From: Acanthopleuribacter pedis | GTDB taxonomy: Bacteria > Acidobacteriota > Holophagae > Acanthopleuribacterales > Acanthopleuribacteraceae | Length of the DNA: 64,000 bases | Assembly (NCBI RefSeq): GCF_017377855.1 | Contig: NZ_JAFREP010000004.1 | Coordinates: forward strand, 429,474 to 493,473 | Direction of reading: 5' to 3' | In this document: positions 7,129 to 15,723 of the stretch, piece after piece | Layout of the letters: every line of letters starts with the position of its first letter | How positions within the stretch are numbered: position 1 is the first letter of the stretch | Position numbers and translations under genes: made by a program | Notes under the pieces: generated by a model | What the model was told of the DNA's origin: nothing | The model's database searches: none | The model's input: the letters and a program-made list of their open reading frames with translations, nothing else

Positions 7129-7590
7129 ATGAAAATGGTAATGGGTTTTTCGGTTGTAAACATTCTGTTTGTGATGTCTTGCTTCGCCTTTACCGAAGGC
7201 GACGGTTTTGTGGCGCCCCATATTATTCAGGATAAGAACCCGAGCATTGTGGTTGTTTTGGAGAAAGGGGCGACCCCTTCTTGTGTGGCCGGTTATCAAG
7301 AGGTTTCTTATTTCAAGGAAATGGCCGAAGAGTTTGATATCGCCAACCTCTATATTTTTTACACGGACGACCAAGGTTTAGCCGCCGCGAATCGATTAGA
7401 GAAGATGTACAACCTCTCCTTTGTAAAGATCAAGATGGATCCTGGTTATTGGAAGAAAACGGGGAACACCGAAAGCGGCCACTACTATATTTTGAATCGG
7501 GAGCGGGTCATCATCGCGAACCTTCCCAGTTTGAACATGGATGAGCGTTTCCTAAAAAGGCTCTATTTTAAAATCCTCGCCGGCGCCTAA
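7129..7590 (+). CDS. small exported protein paired with the propeller protein
   Basis: The start is ATG 7129, with AAGGAAG 6 bases upstream. A signal peptide (MKMVMGFSVVNILFVMSCFAF) is followed by about 130 residues. The pattern IVVVLEKGATPSCVAGYQEV...YIFYTDDQGLAAANRLEKM resembles a thioredoxin-like fold core, with a single Cys where a CxxC would lie. This is a weak similarity and the function is unknown. It shares the low GC and operon of the propeller gene and ends at an intrinsic terminator. Confidence 0.6.
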   Translation: MKMVMGFSVVNILFVMSCFAFTEGDGFVAPHIIQDKNPSIVVVLEKGATPSCVAGYQEVSYFKEMAEEFDIANLYIFYTDDQGLAAANRLEKMYNLSFVKIKMDPGYWKKTGNTESGHYYILNRERVIIANLPSLNMDERFLKRLYFKILAGA

Positions 7591-7599
7591 AAGAAATGG

Positions 7600-7627
7600 C
7601 GGGGCCAAGTTGACGCGCCCCGTTTTT
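7600..7627 (+). terminator. intrinsic terminator of the 6131-7590 pair
   Basis: CGGGGC pairs with GCCCCG at 7617-7622 and is followed at once by TTTTT. Confidence 0.75.
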
Positions 7628-7827
7628 GTATCTCATGGTAGCAGGGGGTTGGGCTTTCAGATTTTGTCCCTCCCCCGGCTATTGTCTCGACTTTTCCAAC
7701 AAATTCCGCCCAATATCTGTTGCGACTGAACCCACCCGATTCGCCCTTTTTTAGGTTTTAACCCTTCTGTTTGCATATAAAGCTATTGTGAAAAGAAGTG
7801 GTGAGCGTTGGGCTTTGTGTGTTTTGA

Positions 7828-7988
7828 CCTAAGAAGCGCGATAAGAGCGAGGGATTTTTGCTAAAGATCTGGAGCGAAATGGTTTGGGGAAAGCGGAAGC
7901 GCACCCATTGGGTGCGGTGAGCATTTTCACAGACCGTTGCAGCCCAGAGGTTTAGCCAAAATCGCCGCGAGTTATCGCGCTTCTTAGG
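7828..7988. mobile_element. element B copy 2 (161 bp, perfect 17-bp ends)
   Basis: CCTAAGAAGCGCGATAA at the left end has its exact inverse at the right end. The interior is about 85-90% like copy 1 at 5056-5216 by eye. No ORF. The region between 7628 and 8166 otherwise contains nothing recognisable. Confidence 0.8.
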
Positions 7989-8166
7989 TTTGAGCCAGTT
8001 GCTTGTGGAGAACAAAGTAGGGGGTGGATATTTTGTGTTTTGTGTTTTTTTGTTGTCTGGGGTTGGATACTTTGAACATCTAAGCGTTTATGGTAAGGTG
8101 TTTTAATCCAGAGGTTATTTGTAAATAAATGGTTGGTGCGTTAATACTATTAGAGGAAGTGATTTC

Positions 8167-8898
8167 TTGAGCCGAAAAACGAAACTTTTGGTGACCGGTG
8201 CTAATGGAACCATCGGTACCCGATTTTGCCATGCCATGCAAGAGCATTATGAGCTCCGCATGGCCGATCAACAGACCCACGCCCTTGCCGGCATTCAGGG
8301 AGAAAGGGTGCCTTTGGACATCACCGATCTCAGCGCTTGCCGGCGCGCTTGTGACGGCGTGGATGCGGTTCTCCATCTGGCGGGAATTCCCTTGCCCGAT
8401 GCCCCGTTTGAACCCCTGGTTGCCGTCAACATTGTCGGCACCTACCATATGCTTCAAGCCGCTTATGAATCAGGTGTTTCCCGGTTTGTTTTTGCGTCGA
8501 GTGCCCAGGTGAACGAGGGTTATCCCAGCGATGTTCAAACAGAGGAGCGACAGCCTGTTCGGCCAGGCAATCTTTACGGCGTAAGCAAGTGCAGTGGAGA
8601 GGCGATGGGCGCCTATTTTGCGTATCAGCACAACCTATCGAATGTGGCGGTACGCATTGCCAACTACCTTCCCGAGTTAACCCTTTTAAATTGCACGACC
8701 CACCGTGACCGTGCGGCCTACCTGAGTCCCAGGGATGCCAATCAATTACTGCGCCTTTGCATTGATACACCGAGCATCCAGTTCCTGATCGTCAACGGTG
8801 TTTCCAACAACCGCTACAAACGATTGGATCTGACCACGGCCCGCGAGCGTTTAAACTACCAGCCCAAAGACGATGCCTTTGCAATACTTGACCTCTGA
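8167..8898 (+). CDS. NAD-dependent epimerase/dehydratase, uronate dehydrogenase-like
   Basis: Starts at TTG 8167 with GAGGAAG about 8 bases upstream. The 243-residue extended-type SDR has TGANGTIG (residues 10-17) for NAD binding, LAGIPLPDAPF near 72-82, and the catalytic YGVSK with the following CSGEAMG. The order DITDL, HLAG, N-VGTYHMLQAA, FASSAQVNEGY, LYGVSKCSGE closely matches bacterial uronate dehydrogenases (Udh), which oxidise galacturonate/glucuronate to the aldarolactone. The substrate is inferred. Cytosolic and transcribed alone. Confidence 0.75.
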   Translation: MSRKTKLLVTGANGTIGTRFCHAMQEHYELRMADQQTHALAGIQGERVPLDITDLSACRRACDGVDAVLHLAGIPLPDAPFEPLVAVNIVGTYHMLQAAYESGVSRFVFASSAQVNEGYPSDVQTEERQPVRPGNLYGVSKCSGEAMGAYFAYQHNLSNVAVRIANYLPELTLLNCTTHRDRAAYLSPRDANQLLRLCIDTPSIQFLIVNGVSNNRYKRLDLTTARERLNYQPKDDAFAILDL

Positions 8899-9000
8899 GT
8901 AGGTGCCTGCCCGGAAACATTGCCTCGGCCTAATAAGGGCGTGGCTGTTTTGGGGTGGGCATTCTGGTGTTGGTAGGTGTCTCAGCAAAGGTCCCAAAAA

Positions 9001-9323
9001 GCATAAAGCCTTGTGAGTACGAAGCTGACGACCGAGAGACGGCACAGGGGTCCGACCATTCGGGGTCCGACCATTCGGGGTCCGACCTATCGGGGGTCGA
9101 CCTATCGGGGGTCGGCCTATCGGGGTCCGACCATTCGGGGGCCGACCATTCGGGGGCCGACCATTCGGGGGCCGACCATTCGGCGTAGCAGTTGAGGCGA
9201 AGGCGGCTCGACCGCGTAATGCGGATGGCCGCCCCGCGGAAGGCCGCCCCGCGGAAGGCTGCCCCCTCGTAATCGCAAGGCTCTCGGCTTCGTAGCAGAA
9301 TTCCTTGTGAGAAATGCGGGCCG
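9001..9323. mobile_element. element A copy with a 15-bp minisatellite
   Basis: From AAAGCCTTGTGAGTACGAAG to CCTTGTGAGAAATGCGGGCC. The left terminal arm is missing. The interior carries about nine units of TCCGACCATTCGGGG (9051-9183), then three units based on GGCCGCCCCGCGGAA. Short open frames across it are only the repeat read in phase (15 bp = 5 codons) and are not considered genes. Confidence 0.75.
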
Positions 9324-9333
9324 GCTATGTGTT

Positions 9334-9819
9334 TTACATGCTCTCGCTAAGGATGTACAACCCAGCGACAAGCACCGCAAAGATAACCGGAGCAAGCATC
9401 GATTGAATAAAGGTCAGCTTCGGAAAAAGCAGAAATACGATCAGTCCGCTGACGAAAAATGCCTCTGCCAAAAAAACAAGAGCGTAGGTTTTGTGCTTCC
9501 TCTCGTGACTTGGCTTCCAATAAACCGTAGCTGCGCCCTCGACGATTTCAGCGCCTTTTTTGGCTGTTCTTTGGAGTATCTTCGTGAAAACAACCCCAAT
9601 CGCGAGCACCCATGTGAAGATATGTAGCTCAAGGAAGGAAGGAAACGAAAGGTAATCCGGCAAAAAATCCATTCGCGTATGAGACCATAAAAACAAAAAA
9701 GGCGATTCCGGTTTCTCGGAAAATGACTTTAAAGTAAAGGGGATAAAAATCGCGACCCAAATCGCGGCAGTCAAAATTACACCAGTTAGAAACCTATTTA
9801 AATTTGTACGTTGCTCCAT
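9334..9819 (-). CDS. small four-helix membrane protein
   Basis: Begins at ATG (complement of 9817-9819) with GAGGTG just upstream; a GTG two codons earlier overlaps that site. The 161 residues contain four hydrophobic segments, roughly 10-28 (FLTGVILTAAIWVAIFIPF), 62-85, 108-130 and 135-155. There is a cytoplasmic-like basic loop QRTAKKGAEIVEG and SHERKHKTYA. No family recognised. It ends next to an element A copy. Confidence 0.65.
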   Translation of the reverse strand: MEQRTNLNRFLTGVILTAAIWVAIFIPFTLKSFSEKPESPFLFLWSHTRMDFLPDYLSFPSFLELHIFTWVLAIGVVFTKILQRTAKKGAEIVEGAATVYWKPSHERKHKTYALVFLAEAFFVSGLIVFLLFPKLTFIQSMLAPVIFAVLVAGLYILSESM

Positions 9820-9867
9820 TTGCACCTCGCGGGCAGTTTGAACAATCCCGTGTTTTTATGGGATACA

Positions 9868-9982
9868 GGCGCCGTGCTTGCCCTTGCGGTTAAGTCCCTT
9901 TAATGCGGCTGTTTAGGTGGTCGTGATGACAAATAAGCCGGCCGGTAAAGGCTGGCTTCCGATACGCGACCAAAGTTCGCGC
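9868..9982. repeat. repeat C copy 1 (tRNA-Thr 3' flank-like)
   Basis: Similar over about 115 bp to 12239-12355, the region just downstream of tRNA-Thr. It includes GGTTAAGTCCCTTTAAT and the hairpin AAGCCGGCC...GGCTGGCTT (9935-9958). The hairpin is kept although the sequence differs. No tRNA accompanies this copy. Confidence 0.55.
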
Positions 9983-11082
9983 TTTTTTAAAAAGTGCAGC
10001 GATTTTTTCCGCTTCGAACTGCCCGGCGCGATATTTCTTTTGGGAAATATGCACCCTGAGCAGATAAAAACCGAAGTCCCTTTTGGTACAGATCCATCTC
10101 AAACCACCGAACCCAAAGTGCCAGAGCCCTCGCGGGCTGGACGAAATGGTAGCAGAATAGTTCGGAACGAAAAATGAAAAGATCTGGAAGGTGAAGGCTT
10201 AGAGCGCTATCTAACTGGCTCGAATCAAGGGTGTGTTTCCCTGGAGCTCTAACCTAGGCTCATCTTGTTGGCCGGCTCGTCGATGAGAACAGAGATTCCG
10301 TTAAATTCGATGAAGATACCTTGAGACGGCGTCAGTTTGGACCCTGGGGTGGGCAACGGTCTTGTTTGGCTGGAGAATAAATTCAGGAAGAGGAGACAAA
10401 TCAGGCCGGGAGAATTGAATTTCCAGAGATTTGCTGTGAGCTCGGTTGTGGGGAAAGTGCTCGCTCTCTTGATTCAGTGGTTTTGAAACTTTGTCATTTC
10501 GACTATTGGGATCGGAGGTACCAAACTCTTTCAAGCGATACCCCTGCCCACACGTCGCGGTTCCCCCGTTTCACTTTTATCCAACACTCTGCTCTTTGGT
10601 TTGATCGTCTAATCAAGAGAAGGTCTTTTGATTCACCTTGACTCGCAAGCGTTCTTCCGATAGGATGGCTGAGCTTGCTGAGGTGCTTCCCCGCTTCAAA
10701 AAATGATCCCAGATAGTTTTCTCGGGAGAAGCTTCAGTATAAAACACACCTGAAAATGTATTGAGTTTGTATGCTGGGAGCGAAACATTGAAGGTGTCCG
10801 TCGTGAGTTGAGAGTTTCCAGTTTAGGTCGTTTCATTTATTAGTTTTCCTTTTTGTTTTCTTCGGAATCTTCTTTAAAGGGATAGTTTTGGCTCGGCAAT
10901 TTTGGAAGTAATCTTCCTTCAGTGGTTTTTAAACCATCTGAATCAATAATCAGGGATATCATTAAAACCCTATGAAGTTCGTAGCCAACTGGCCCAAAAA
11001 ATCACAAGGTCTGGATCGAGAGCCATGCTGAATGTTCTCATGTTCTAACCGTAACCCTTTGAAGAATTCTTGGAGAAATTGA
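9983..11082. other. long non-coding stretch
   Basis: About 1.1 kb with no credible coding frame on either strand; short frames lack ribosome sites and family patterns. The right part is AT-rich and leads into the RRM gene, whose 5' untranslated region may be long. Confidence 0.45.
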
Positions 11083-11352
11083 ATGAAATTATTTGTCGGA
11101 AACCTAAGCTGGAACACCGGAGAAGTTGAATTGCGTGAGGCTACAGAGGTCTATGGCAATGTTGAAGATGTCCACATTGTTACGGATCGGGAAACCGGTC
11201 GTTCTCGCGGTTTCGGATTTGTTAAATTCACGGAAAGAGATCAGGCATTAGATGCCATTGAAAACCTTAATGGGGCTCTATTAGATGGCCGTAATCTGAA
11301 TGTAAATGAGGCTCGCGAGCGTCAGCCTCGCCAGCATGCCAACGCATGGTAA
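11083..11352 (+). CDS. RRM RNA-binding protein
   Basis: An 89-residue single RNA-recognition motif. RNP2 is LFVGNLSW (3-10) and RNP1 is RSRGFGFVKF (about 46-55), followed by the usual DALDAIENLNG...LDGRNLNVNEAR strand and helix. A short Arg/Gln tail follows. GGAG precedes the ATG. Such small bacterial RRM proteins, common in cyanobacteria and many Gram-negatives, bind single-stranded RNA and often respond to cold. Monocistronic, ending at a strong terminator. Confidence 0.92.
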   Translation: MKLFVGNLSWNTGEVELREATEVYGNVEDVHIVTDRETGRSRGFGFVKFTERDQALDAIENLNGALLDGRNLNVNEARERQPRQHANAW

Positions 11353-11382
11353 TCATTTACCGCTGATCTAGCGAAAAAGTGT

Positions 11383-11420
11383 AAAAACGCCGTAATCGTA
11401 TTGACGATTGCGGCGTTTTT
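11383..11420 (+). terminator. intrinsic terminator of the RRM gene
   Basis: AAAAACGCCGTAATCGT pairs with ACGATTGCGGCGTTTTT around the loop ATTG; the arm ends in five T residues. Confidence 0.92.
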
Positions 11421-12238
11421 CATTTCAAGACCCCGTACCTAAATCATGCCTATGCTAACCAGGAACACGCCGAAAGATTTTATAAACTGACCGAGCCTTT
11501 CGACTCTTTTCAAGATCTATTCAGTGAGATATATCCCGGTCACATAGAATAGTTTCGATTAAGATTTGAGTGTCAAAAAAATGGGCGATATTATTTCAAA
11601 ACACCGCTTGGTTGAATTATCTCTTGTTTTCCCGAAAAGAATAATGGGGCTTCCCCGATTCAGTGGACCATCAGAGGGCGAGAATCTCTTCGAACCGATT
11701 TGGGCTGGTGGATTGCAGCCAAAAGTGAGCCACTAAATCGCAAGATTTGCATCGGAAATTGAGCCACGTGTAACCCTAACCTGCCGAAACCTCGATAGGA
11801 GCACTGCATTTTAAAGGGCATGAGAATCCATTCCCGGTTTAGAGGGGGTGTTCAATGGTCAGTCCTGTACTAGCTGGTTCAACGAATTTTCCCTTTTTAG
11901 CGGGAGGCGGGGTCAAACCCTGGTTCTCGTTGAGGGGCTATTTGGTGTATCGGGTCGTAGCTTGTTTAGATGGCGAGGTTTGGAAAATGACTAACTTTTG
12001 CTGGTTGGCTCCAGCTTGCCGCGTTGTTTTCGAACTCGGTCGTCAGAAACCAAAACCGCTGGGGCGAACCCGTTTCGAACTTTTTGGTTTTTGGTCATAA
12101 CCAAGGTTATCTGGTTGTAACCAAAAATGGGTTTGCTTTCCGATAAAACCGATAAAGTACCGAAATCGGGCAGAAATTCGGCCGTATTTCGCGCTGTTTT
12201 GGTAACCACAAAGCAGGCCGGTTTTGGTGGGATGAAGG
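11421..12238. other. non-coding stretch
   Basis: No supported gene on either strand. AT-rich at first. Several GGTTxTxxxxACC-like short repeats (AAACCAAAACC, AACCAAGGTT, TAACCAAAAATGG) lie around 12045-12135. Confidence 0.4.
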
Positions 12239-12355
12239 CGGCGCGCTTGTTTCGTTCTGGCGATTAAGTCTTTTTAATATAGTTGTTTAAGTTGGTGTGA
12301 AGACAGAAAAGCCAGCCGATAAGGGCTGGCTTCCGAAAAGCGACCAAAGTTCGCG
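12239..12355. repeat. repeat C copy 2, downstream of tRNA-Thr
   Basis: About three quarters identical by eye to 9868-9982. It contains the AAGCCAGCC...GGCTGGCTT hairpin that acts as the likely tRNA-Thr terminator on the minus strand. Confidence 0.55.
12303..12332 (-). terminator. intrinsic terminator of tRNA-Thr
   Basis: On the minus strand AAGCCAGCC, a 6-base loop and GGCTGGCTT run into TTCTGTCT. Confidence 0.7.
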
Positions 12356-12370
12356 ATATTTCTTCTAAAG

Positions 12371-12443
12371 TGCCGCCACCCAGAGTCGAACTGGGGACCT
12401 ACGGGTTACGAATCCGTCACTCTACCAACTGAGCTATGGCGGC
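12371..12443 (-). tRNA. tRNA-Thr (anticodon CGT)
   Basis: Acceptor GCCGCCA/TGGCGGC, D-arm AGCTCAGTTGGTAGAGT, anticodon loop TTCGTAA in a stem ACGGA/CCCGT with one mismatch next to the loop, T-arm with TTCGACT. Discriminator A; CCA not encoded. Confidence 0.9.
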
Positions 12444-12497
12444 GCGACCGGCCTATCTTACACTACCTTCATAGATCGGGCGAACCCTTTTTTGGGG

Positions 12498-12588
12498 CGC
12501 ATCCGCGTTCAGCGCATCCGCGTTCAGCGCATCCGCGTTCAGCGCATCCGCGTTCAGCGCATCCGCGTTCGGCCCTTCCGCGTTCGGG
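12498..12588. repeat. 15-bp tandem array upstream of the secretion operon
   Basis: Five units of GCGCATCCGCGTTCA, then two degenerate units (GGCCCTTCCGCGTTC). It lies between tRNA-Thr and the first secretion gene. It is open in one frame, but there is no start signal and no reason to treat it as coding. Confidence 0.8.
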
Positions 12589-12875
12589 CCTGGCAACTCT
12601 TGCTTTGCGGGCCTTTGGTGGTTCGCCGCCTAACCGACCGAAAACAATGGTACAATGCCCCGACTTGGCCTCGTCTGACATTTGTTTTGGGTCCACGGCC
12701 CCGTCTTGGGGTTCACCCGTGGCGCAAACGCCGGCTTTTTTGCCGCGAGGCCGATCCTTTTTTCGTCTTTGTTGCGGTGCCGTGCGTCTCATCTCTGTCT
12801 CTGCACCGCCTCGTTCCATTCCGCGCGCTGTGCGCATCGTGCTCGCTTGCACCATCTTGCAGGAAAAAAACACCT

Positions 12876-14078
12876 ATGGCCCAATTTAAAGTGAAACTCG
12901 GTTCCGGGGAAGGTGAGATCACCGAACGTGTCGTCCACGGCACCTCCCTCCAATCCGTGAAAAGCCACTACACCAACGAGGGGTATTTCGTCTTTTCCGT
13001 TAAACCCCAGTACGATCTCGGCGGCTTTGGGTTGCGCCGCAAAATCCCCGCCCGCCGCTTTATCCTCTTCAATCGCGAATTCCGCGGCCTGCTCAAAGCC
13101 GGCTTGCCCGTGCTCGAAAGCATCGATATCCTGTTGCGCCGCATGAAGAAGTCCAACCTGCGCGACCTGCTGGAACAAATCCGCGAAAAAATTACCAAAG
13201 GGGTCTCCCTCTCCGAAGCCTTTGCTTCGTTCTCCGACCTTATCCCCCGTTATTACCCGGCGCTGCTCTCCGCCGGCGAACAATCCGGCAACCTGGTCGA
13301 GGTGCTCGAACGGTTTATCGTGCAAGAAGAACGCCTACGCCGCACCCGCAAAAAGTTCATGCAATCGCTTACCTATCCCGCCATCTTGCTGCTGGCCGCC
13401 ATGGGTGCCCTATATATAATGTTAACTCGTGCCATGCCCGAGTTCGCCTCGATGTACGAAAACAGCAACGAGGCCCTGCCCTGGTCGACCCAAATGGTGG
13501 TGACCTTCTCCGAATGGATCAACGCTTATTTCACCACGTTTTCTGTCGCCGGCCTCGTGGTGGTGATTGCCGCGGTGGTCGCCTCCCAAACCGAAAAAGG
13601 CATCATCACCCTTGAAAATCTGCTGCGGCGCCTGCCCCTGATCGGCACCCTGTGGACCCTGCAGAATCAAAACATTTTTGCCCGCACCCTGCGGCTGTTG
13701 CTCAACGGCGGCGTGCCGCTCACTCAGGCGATCGGCATCCTTTCCAATGCCATTCCCTCGCGTGCCCTTGCGATTCAACTCAAGTCGGTTCAGGCCGACG
13801 TCGAGTCCGGCAACAAGTTCCAAGAAGCGCTCGAGGAACATACCTTCCTCGGGGATTCGGTAGGTGAAATGGTGCGTGTCGGCGAGGAGACAGGCACGCT
13901 CGAAGAAATGCTCGATTACCTTGCCGACAACGGCGAGGAGCAAGCGGAAGACATGCTCGAAATGATTTCCAACCTGATCGCGCCGGTCGTCCTGCTGTTT
14001 GTCGGCCTCCTCATCGCCTTCCTCGTGCTCGCGATGTACCTGCCGATGTTTAACAGCTACGAACTTATGGGTCGCTAA
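12876..14078 (+). CDS. GspF/PilC-family inner-membrane platform protein
   Basis: I start at ATG 12876 (MAQFKVKLGSGEGE) with AGGA upstream. The open frame continues far 5' only through the 15-bp repeats. The 400 residues contain two T2SSF domains (about 60-185 and 265-385), each with the helical pattern FNREFRGLLKAGLPV...LREGxSLSEAF, and three membrane segments (near 165-185, 215-240, 370-395). It is the integral platform that the motor ATPase drives during pseudopilus assembly. First gene of a tightly packed operon; the ATPase follows after 27 bases. In many clusters F follows E, so the order is reversed here. Confidence 0.92.
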   Translation: MAQFKVKLGSGEGEITERVVHGTSLQSVKSHYTNEGYFVFSVKPQYDLGGFGLRRKIPARRFILFNREFRGLLKAGLPVLESIDILLRRMKKSNLRDLLEQIREKITKGVSLSEAFASFSDLIPRYYPALLSAGEQSGNLVEVLERFIVQEERLRRTRKKFMQSLTYPAILLLAAMGALYIMLTRAMPEFASMYENSNEALPWSTQMVVTFSEWINAYFTTFSVAGLVVVIAAVVASQTEKGIITLENLLRRLPLIGTLWTLQNQNIFARTLRLLLNGGVPLTQAIGILSNAIPSRALAIQLKSVQADVESGNKFQEALEEHTFLGDSVGEMVRVGEETGTLEEMLDYLADNGEEQAEDMLEMISNLIAPVVLLFVGLLIAFLVLAMYLPMFNSYELMGR

Positions 14079-14105
14079 GCGACTCGCCCCAGGAGTGTTC
14101 TTTTT

Positions 14106-15689
14106 ATGGCCGAACCCATTGCCGTCGAACAAGCACACGCGTTGGCGGAAGCGCACAAACTACCGTTCACCGACTTGGCGGGTTTCAAACTCGACCGCGA
14201 AACCCTCGCGCTCATCCCTTTTCAGTTGATGTCGCGGTTCAAGGTTGTGCCGCTTGGTCAGGAGGGGAACCAACTCAAATTGGCGTTTGGCGATGAAGGA
14301 CTGCTGAACCAAATTGAGGAACTGGAGCTGCTGGCCAAAAAACGCATCACCCTGGTGGTCGCCCCGAAGGTGCGTATCGACGCGATCCTCGATGAGTCGG
14401 AAAGCTCCCAGAAAATTTTGGAAAAAGCGACGAGTGGCTTTCAATCGACGGGTGAAGACGACGACATTGGCGAAGACGAAATCGATCTCGATAAACTGGG
14501 CCGCGACGGTTCACCCCTCGTCCGTTTGGTGGATACCACCATTTACAATGCGCTCGAACGACGCGCTTCCGATATTCATATTGAATCGGAAGCCGACAAA
14601 GTCTTGATCAAGTTTCGTATCGACGGCGTGCTCTACGAGGCGATGCAGCCGCTCGACCGCAAGTACCACACCACCTTGATCTCGCGCATCAAGGTGATGA
14701 GTGAATTGGACATCGCGGAGAAGCGGGTTCCTCAGGATGGTCGGTTTAAGCTCAAGATCAAAGGGCGCGCCATCGACTTTCGTGTGTCGATCATGCCGAC
14801 CATCCACGGCGAAAACGCGGTCATCCGTATCCTCGATAAAGAATCGGCCAATTCCGATCTCAAAAACCTGAACCTGCCGAACCTCGGTTTTGAGGGTCAA
14901 GTTCTGCGTGACTTCCGGCAAAGCATTCGGGAACCCTATGGCATGGTGTTGGTGACCGGGCCGACCGGTTCCGGTAAAACCACCACGCTGTATGCCTGTA
15001 TTTCCGAAATTCGCAATACCGAGGACAAAATCATTACGATTGAGGACCCGGTTGAATACCAGTTGTCCGGTATTACCCAGATCCCGATCAACGAAAAGAA
15101 ACAGCTTACCTTCGCGCGCGGTCTGCGTTCGATCCTGCGCCACGACCCGGACAAAATCATGGTGGGTGAGATTCGTGACACGGAAACGGCGCAAATTGCG
15201 ATTCAGTCGGCGCTGACGGGTCACCTGGTCTTTACCACGGTTCACGCCAACAACGTGATCGATGTGATCGGCCGTTTTGTCAACATGGGGGTCGACCTCT
15301 ACAACTTTGTGTCGGCCTTAAACGTGGTGCTGGCGCAACGCCTTATCCGTTTGATTTGCAAACAGTGCCGCCGTCCCTACGAACCCACGGCGGAAGAATT
15401 GGACATGTCGGCGATTGACCCGGCCACGCTGCGGGGCGTTACCCTTTACGAGGGGCGCGGTTGTATGGCCTGCCACGGCACCGGATACCGCGGACGGACG
15501 GTGATCGCCGAGGCCTTGCGCCTCAACGACGAGGTGCGCGAGGCGATTCTCGAACGGCGCCCGATCCGTGAGCTCAAAGAGCTGGCGATTCGCAGCGGCA
15601 TGGTGTTTCTGCGCCAATCCGCTATCGACAATCTGAAACAGGGCGTGACCAGCCTGCACGAAATCAACAAAGTGACCTTTATCGAGTAA
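14106..15689 (+). CDS. GspE/PilB-family assembly ATPase
   Basis: A 527-residue cytoplasmic motor. An N-terminal MshEN-like domain (about 1-120) precedes a bridging acidic linker. The AAA-type core has Walker A GPTGSGKTTT (about 284-293), an Asp box near IITIEDPVEYQ, Walker B IMVGEIRD and the His box TTVHANN. A zinc-binding C-domain shows CKQC and CMAC. ATP hydrolysis powers pseudopilin extraction through the GspF-like partner upstream. The length is normal for the family. All catalytic motifs are intact. Confidence 0.95.
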   Translation: MAEPIAVEQAHALAEAHKLPFTDLAGFKLDRETLALIPFQLMSRFKVVPLGQEGNQLKLAFGDEGLLNQIEELELLAKKRITLVVAPKVRIDAILDESESSQKILEKATSGFQSTGEDDDIGEDEIDLDKLGRDGSPLVRLVDTTIYNALERRASDIHIESEADKVLIKFRIDGVLYEAMQPLDRKYHTTLISRIKVMSELDIAEKRVPQDGRFKLKIKGRAIDFRVSIMPTIHGENAVIRILDKESANSDLKNLNLPNLGFEGQVLRDFRQSIREPYGMVLVTGPTGSGKTTTLYACISEIRNTEDKIITIEDPVEYQLSGITQIPINEKKQLTFARGLRSILRHDPDKIMVGEIRDTETAQIAIQSALTGHLVFTTVHANNVIDVIGRFVNMGVDLYNFVSALNVVLAQRLIRLICKQCRRPYEPTAEELDMSAIDPATLRGVTLYEGRGCMACHGTGYRGRTVIAEALRLNDEVREAILERRPIRELKELAIRSGMVFLRQSAIDNLKQGVTSLHEINKVTFIE

Positions 15690-15723
15690 CCCGAATGGAA
15701 CCAACGCCCTCAGGACCAACTAC

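Noticed and set aside
9013..9195. Open frames with RGPTI/SGADH five-residue repeats
   Set aside because: They are only the 15-bp minisatellite of an element A copy read in phase. Several frames are open at once, there is no ribosome site and the unit differs in other copies.
9917..10177. Possible 86-codon gene
   Set aside because: It overlaps repeat C, lacks a ribosome site and has no protein-like pattern.
12492..12875. N-terminal extension of the GspF/PilC protein (RIRVQ repeats)
   Set aside because: The extension translates a 15-bp tandem repeat and low-complexity sequence. A normal start with family-like N-terminus is at 12876.
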